Source of the DNA: Bacillus marasmi
GTDB taxonomy: Bacteria; Bacillota; Bacilli; Bacillales; Cytobacillaceae
Assembly: GCF_902168435.1 (NCBI RefSeq)
Contig: NZ_LR656166.1
Location: forward strand, 124,001 to 188,000
Direction of reading: 5' to 3'
DNA length: 64,000 bases
How positions within the stretch are numbered: the stretch's first letter is position 1; every line of letters starts with the position of its first letter. Shown here piece after piece: positions 60,246-64,000 of the stretch. The notes beneath the pieces were generated by a model, which was given only the letters and a program-made list of their open reading frames with translations, made no database searches and was not told the origin of the DNA. The position numbers and the translations under genes are program-made.

Positions 60246-61583
60246 ATGACAAAAAGACAAATGAAGTTAGGTTTATTTATTAAATTACCAGGTCAGCACG
60301 TTGCAAGCTGGCGTCATCTAGGTGCAGCAACAGAAAGAATTTTTGACTTAGACTTTTTAACTAGCATAGCTAAAAAAGCAGAGGAAGCAAAGTTTGACAC
60401 GATCTTTTTTGCTGACGTATTTGGATCAAACATCTCCGAGGGCTCTGCGAACGGATTGAAATTAGATCCTGTCATTCTCATTTCTGCACTAGCTGCTGCG
60501 ACAAAAAACATTGGTTTAACAGCGACATTAACGACAACTTATAATGAACCGTTCCATGTGGCTCGCAAATTTAGTGCAATCGATCATTTATCAAAAGGAC
60601 GTGCAGCTTGGAATGTTGTGACTTCGAATAATGATCGTGAAGCGTTATTGTTTGGGAAAGAAAAGCATCTAGCACACGCCGATCGTTACGAACGAGCTGA
60701 GGAATTTGTTGATGTAGTAAAGCAGCTCTGGTTCTCAATTGATGCTGATGCAATCGTCAATGATCGAGAGAATGGTAGATATATTGATAAAAATAAGGTA
60801 CATCCAGTCGATCACCAGGGGAAATGGTTTAACGTGAAAGGAACTTTAGATTCACCCTCAACCCCACAAGGTCATCCTGTCATTGTTCAAGCAGGATCAT
60901 CGGAAGCAGGAAAAGAGCTCGCTGCAAAAACAGCCGAAGTCATTTTTACAGCTTGGCAAACACTGGAAGAAGCGCAAAACTTCTATCGCGATGTAAAAGG
61001 GCGTTTAGCGAAATATGGTAGAAGCCCTGAAGATTTGAAAATTATGCCAGGTGTGTTTATAACTGTGGCAAAAACAGAAGCTGAGGCACTTGCCAAGCGT
61101 AAACAGTTAAATGGTTATATTTCTCCAGAGGTTGGTTTAGCTTACTTATCAAATTTCATTAGACAGGATTTATCGGGGCACGATGTTGACGCACCACTAC
61201 CTGAACCGGGTGAGAATGAAGACAAAACCAATCCACAAGTTCGTTCAAATATTATTCGCCGAATTGCCGAAAGGGAAAATTTACATACCCTTCGTGAGGT
61301 TTATGAGCATATTGCTGGTGCACGCGGTCATCGAGAAATTGTCGGGACTCCAGAACAGATTGTCGATCAATTAGAAGAATGGTTCTTAAATGAAGGCGCG
61401 GATGGCTTTAATATTATGCCGCCGACATACCCAGAAGGCTTTAATGATATCGTCGAGTTAGTGCTTCCAGAATTACGACGCCGTGGTTTATTCAGAACAG
61501 AATACGAAGGAACTACATTGCGTGAAAATCTGGGACTACAAGTACCCGTCAATCCAAACAAAAAACAATCACAAACAGTTTGA
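60246..61583 (+). CDS. LLM-class FMNH2-dependent monooxygenase 1
   Basis: A 445-residue enzyme of the NtaA/SnaA/SoxA/DszA group in the luciferase-like superfamily. It uses FMNH2 and oxygen to break C-S (or C-N) bonds. Landmarks are LGLFIKLPGQHVASWRH, DTIFFADVFGSN, TTTYNEPFHVARKFSAIDHL, GRAAWNVVTS and HPVIVQAGSSEAGKELAAKT. It is closest in type to Bacillus YxeK and CmoJ, which act on S-modified cysteines, rather than to SsuD. ATG at 60246 has GGAG 11 bases upstream. A separate FMN reductase (38013) would supply FMNH2. Confidence 0.88.
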   Translation: MTKRQMKLGLFIKLPGQHVASWRHLGAATERIFDLDFLTSIAKKAEEAKFDTIFFADVFGSNISEGSANGLKLDPVILISALAAATKNIGLTATLTTTYNEPFHVARKFSAIDHLSKGRAAWNVVTSNNDREALLFGKEKHLAHADRYERAEEFVDVVKQLWFSIDADAIVNDRENGRYIDKNKVHPVDHQGKWFNVKGTLDSPSTPQGHPVIVQAGSSEAGKELAAKTAEVIFTAWQTLEEAQNFYRDVKGRLAKYGRSPEDLKIMPGVFITVAKTEAEALAKRKQLNGYISPEVGLAYLSNFIRQDLSGHDVDAPLPEPGENEDKTNPQVRSNIIRRIAERENLHTLREVYEHIAGARGHREIVGTPEQIVDQLEEWFLNEGADGFNIMPPTYPEGFNDIVELVLPELRRRGLFRTEYEGTTLRENLGLQVPVNPNKKQSQTV

Positions 61584-61596
61584 GGGGGAACATTAT

Positions 61597-62628
61597 ATGA
61601 AAATTGTTAAAAAAATTGCTTCATACCTATTCATTATTGCACTAGCAGGATGCATTTTAGCAGGTTGCTCAAATGAAAAAACAGTTTCAGGCAGCGATAC
61701 CAAGAAAAAGGAAGAAGATAAAGTGCTCCAATATAGCGGAGCGGCTGGTACTGTAGAAATTGCAGAGCTGGCAGAGGATTTAGGATATTTAGGAGATTTA
61801 AAATTAGAAAATGCTGGTAGTTCTTCGGGCGGTCCAGAGGATATTCAGTTAACAGCCACAAAACAAATCGATTTTGGTAATGCATTTAATGGAGCGGTCA
61901 TTAAATCAGTTGCGGAAGGTGTAAAAATTAAATCCGTCATTGGCTCATATGGTGTCGACGAAAAAACGAAGGGTGGACTTTTTGTTCTTGAAGATAGCCC
62001 AATCAAAACTGCAAAGGATTTGATTGGGAAGAAAATTGGTGTGAACACGCTAGGTGCACAGGCGGAGTTCTTTAATGTTCAATATTTACGAGATCATGGC
62101 TTGACAGAAAAAGAAATCGAAAGGGTTCAATTAGTGGTAATTCCAACTGCAAATGCCGAGCAAATTCTTCGTAGCAAACAAAATGATGCAGTCAGATTAT
62201 CTGAGTTATCGAAGGATCGTGCGTTAGAAAAAGGAGGAATAAGGGAAATCACCAATGACTTAGAAATTTATGGTGGTCCATTTACAGCTGGGAGCTATTT
62301 CTTTGCAGAGGAGTATATTAAAGAAAATCCAAACACCGTAAAAACATTCGTCGATGGTGTTGCCAAAGCACACGAATGGGCAAAAACAACTCCTAGAGAT
62401 GAAGTAATTGCTCGGTTAGAAAAAATAGTTGAAGGAAGAAAAAATAATGAAACAACAGAGAATCTCAAGTATTGGAAAAGCTTTGGTGTTGCATCAGAAG
62501 GTGGTGTGATTCAACCTGAAGAATACACCGTTTGGGTTGATTATTTGGTGAAAGATAAGCAGTTAAAGAAAGATCAAGTAAAATTAGAAGATTTATATAC
62601 AAATGAATATAATTCGTTTCAGCAATAA
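61597..62628 (+). CDS. ssuA: Sulfonate-type substrate-binding lipoprotein
   Basis: A 343-residue extracytoplasmic binding protein of the NrtA/SsuA type. MKIVKKIASYLFIIALAGCI and the lipobox ILAGC place the lipid-modified Cys near residue 24. LEDSPIKTAKDLIGKKIGVN is the usual NMT1-type hinge segment. ATG at 61597 follows GAGGGGG; longer frames overlap the monooxygenase gene. It lies 13 bases after that gene and would deliver the substrate to the SsuBC importer. The ligand is not readable; organosulfur is inferred from the neighbours. Confidence 0.88.
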   Translation: MKIVKKIASYLFIIALAGCILAGCSNEKTVSGSDTKKKEEDKVLQYSGAAGTVEIAELAEDLGYLGDLKLENAGSSSGGPEDIQLTATKQIDFGNAFNGAVIKSVAEGVKIKSVIGSYGVDEKTKGGLFVLEDSPIKTAKDLIGKKIGVNTLGAQAEFFNVQYLRDHGLTEKEIERVQLVVIPTANAEQILRSKQNDAVRLSELSKDRALEKGGIREITNDLEIYGGPFTAGSYFFAEEYIKENPNTVKTFVDGVAKAHEWAKTTPRDEVIARLEKIVEGRKNNETTENLKYWKSFGVASEGGVIQPEEYTVWVDYLVKDKQLKKDQVKLEDLYTNEYNSFQQ

Positions 62629-62688
62629 TTTTTTACCCTAATTCATACTAAAATCATACAAATAATAGGATTAATAGGAGTGGTTTAA

Positions 62689-64000
62689 ATGGGAAACAAG
62701 CAAATTAGATTAGGAGCATTCTTTATGTTACCAGGACATCATGCTGCAGCATGGCGTCATCCAGATGCAGAGCGGGAGCATATCTTAAATTTTGATTTTA
62801 TCAAAGAGCAAGCTCTTGTGGCAGAACGCGGTAAATTTGATATGGTATTCCTCGCCGATGGAGTATCAGCTAGAACAACGAGTAGAGCATTTGAGCATGA
62901 GTCTACCTCTCGTTTTGAACCCTTTACGCTATTGTCTGGGCTAGCAGCGGTTACAAAAAATATAGGTCTTGTCGGTACCGTTTCGACAACCTATAATGAA
63001 CCATTTAATGTAGCAAGAAAGTTTGCTTCATTAGACCATTTAAGCAACGGGCGTGCTGCATGGAATGTGGTCACAACGAGCGCTGGAATGGAAGCTGCCC
63101 GTAATTTCGGTTTAGAACAGGAATTACAGCATCATGAGCGATACGAACGTGCACATGAATTTGTTGATGTGGCTAAGAAGCTTTGGGATAGCTGGGAGGA
63201 TGATTCAATTGTTTTCAATCAGGAGGCAGGCATCTATGCTGATAAATCTAAGGTTCACACAATTAATTTTGAAGGAAAACATTTATCAGTTGGAGGACCA
63301 TTAAATATTTCCCGTCCGGTTCAAGGGCATCCAGTTGTTGTCCAAGCAGGATCATCTGAAGCTGGCAAAGAATTGGCGGCAAAAACAGCAGAGGTTATTT
63401 TTACAGCTTGGCAAACGCTTGAAGAGGCGCAAGCTTTCTATCAGGATGTCAAAGGACGAATGGCAAAGTATGGAAGGCACCCTGATGAACTAAAAATTAT
63501 GCCCGGAGTTTATCCAATCGTTGGCAAAACCTTGGAAGAAGCTCAAGCAAAACGCCAACAATTATTGGGTTTAATTCCTGAGGCAGTAGGAGTTGCAAGA
63601 CTATCAAACAATTTGGGAGTAGATTTGAGTGGTTATCCAGTCGATGGCCCGTTACCTGAGTTACCTAATCTTTCTGAAATCAACGGGAACAAAAGTCGTT
63701 TCCAATTAGTGAAGGATATTGCGGAACGAGATCAGTTAACAATCCGCCAATTATACCAGCATATTGCCGGAGCACGAGGACATCGCGAAATCATCGGAAC
63801 ACCTGAACAAATTGCTGATCAATTACAAGAATGGTTTGAAAATGGTGCCGCAGATGGTTTTAATATTATGCCACCTGTGTTCCCAACAGGACTACTTGAT
63901 TTCGTTGATTACGTCATTCCGGTATTGCAAAAACGTGGTCTTTTCCGAACAGAATACTCTGGTACTACATTGCGAGAGAATTTAGGATTGAGTCGCCCGG
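62689..64000 (+). CDS. LLM-class FMNH2-dependent monooxygenase 2 (cut by window edge)
   Basis: The frame from ATG at 62689 is open for 437 codons to the window edge and resembles the monooxygenase at 60246 along its whole length, with long identical blocks (VVQAGSSEAGKELAAKTAEV, IFTAWQTLEEAQ, HIAGARGHREI, FRTEYSGTTLRENLGL). Only a few C-terminal residues are missing. Residues such as MVFLADGVSARTTSRAFEHE differ from copy 1, so the pair probably act on different substrates. ATAGGAGTGG precedes the ATG. It may be a duplication within the operon. Confidence 0.9.
   Translation, partial: MGNKQIRLGAFFMLPGHHAAAWRHPDAEREHILNFDFIKEQALVAERGKFDMVFLADGVSARTTSRAFEHESTSRFEPFTLLSGLAAVTKNIGLVGTVSTTYNEPFNVARKFASLDHLSNGRAAWNVVTTSAGMEAARNFGLEQELQHHERYERAHEFVDVAKKLWDSWEDDSIVFNQEAGIYADKSKVHTINFEGKHLSVGGPLNISRPVQGHPVVVQAGSSEAGKELAAKTAEVIFTAWQTLEEAQAFYQDVKGRMAKYGRHPDELKIMPGVYPIVGKTLEEAQAKRQQLLGLIPEAVGVARLSNNLGVDLSGYPVDGPLPELPNLSEINGNKSRFQLVKDIAERDQLTIRQLYQHIAGARGHREIIGTPEQIADQLQEWFENGAADGFNIMPPVFPTGLLDFVDYVIPVLQKRGLFRTEYSGTTLRENLGLSRP

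Overview
The window reads as chromosomal DNA of an aerobic, low-GC, endospore-former-type Firmicute of the family Bacillaceae (Bacillus/Neobacillus-like; genus not resolved from sequence alone). The reasons are strong AGGAGG ribosome binding sites with frequent TTG and GTG starts, U-tailed hairpin terminators after most genes, and Bacillus-type families such as RNase J, YwbE, YezD, YozG, FbpA, OhrR and DUF3889. I see no rRNA, tRNA, phage module, CRISPR array or transposase gene. About 75 genes are described, most complete; the first (acetyl-CoA synthetase) and last (a flavin monooxygenase) are cut by the window edges.

Layout. 1-7021: acsA, azoreductase, a membrane diguanylate cyclase, an RNase J-family enzyme and a two-gene ABC exporter. 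7066-12392: a non-coding repeat element, a DUF2207 membrane protein, a newly noticed 45-codon gene, a PhnA-type zinc-ribbon protein, manganese catalase, a barrel/DUF3889 protein, then a YtrA-type GntR-ABC operon (12369-14491). 14703-17201: a triple-PAS GGDEF-EAL protein. 17322-21576: sulfur locus 1 (TauE exporter, Rrf2 regulator, YezD, MetY), then FbpA-like, hypothetical and DUF2325 genes. 21590-25516: acetyltransferase, MOSC protein and a MutS2-like ATPase behind a structured leader. 26079-30437: a YoaS/YozG/YoaT-type neighbourhood interrupted by a GC-richer ABC pair, ending in a second cis-prenyltransferase. 30475-34276: repeat elements around a CWC protein, cold-shock protein, YwbE and a GalT-like protein. 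34331-37500: ferritin-like protein, acetyltransferase, Fur-box flavodoxin, Asp-box protein. 37596-38564: sulfur locus 2 (leader, YezD, SsuE-like FMN reductase). 38797-46856: transporters, HD-GYP protein, threonine aldolase, a ZTP riboswitch with serA, DoxX, and the OhrR/glutathione peroxidase pair. 46921-57470: lipoproteins, small membrane proteins, a second HD-GYP, CoA-transferase and DUF445. 57586-64000: sulfur locus 3, an SsuBCA-type ABC transporter interleaved with two LLM-class monooxygenases.

How it fits together. The three sulfur loci look like one regulon for taking sulfur from organosulfur compounds: uptake by SsuABC, oxidation by two FMNH2-dependent monooxygenases, FMNH2 from the SsuE-like reductase, sulfide assimilation by MetY, and a TauE-type exporter that may relieve sulfite. 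Three of the four best promoters (17322, 37596, 57852) carry a GGAAT element between -35 and -10; the fourth (57586) has one just downstream of its -10. Six sites in these loci carry the same short RNA motif, GCYGA, a 4-bp stem with a 4-nt loop, then AGGC. In five of six a terminator follows immediately, and the stem is kept by compensating base changes. I do not recognise it as a named riboswitch; it is the best candidate here for an undescribed regulatory system.

Other themes are cyclic-di-GMP turnover (one GGDEF, one GGDEF-EAL, two HD-GYP proteins) and a family of non-coding elements bounded by GAGGCTGGGACA-type inverted repeats.
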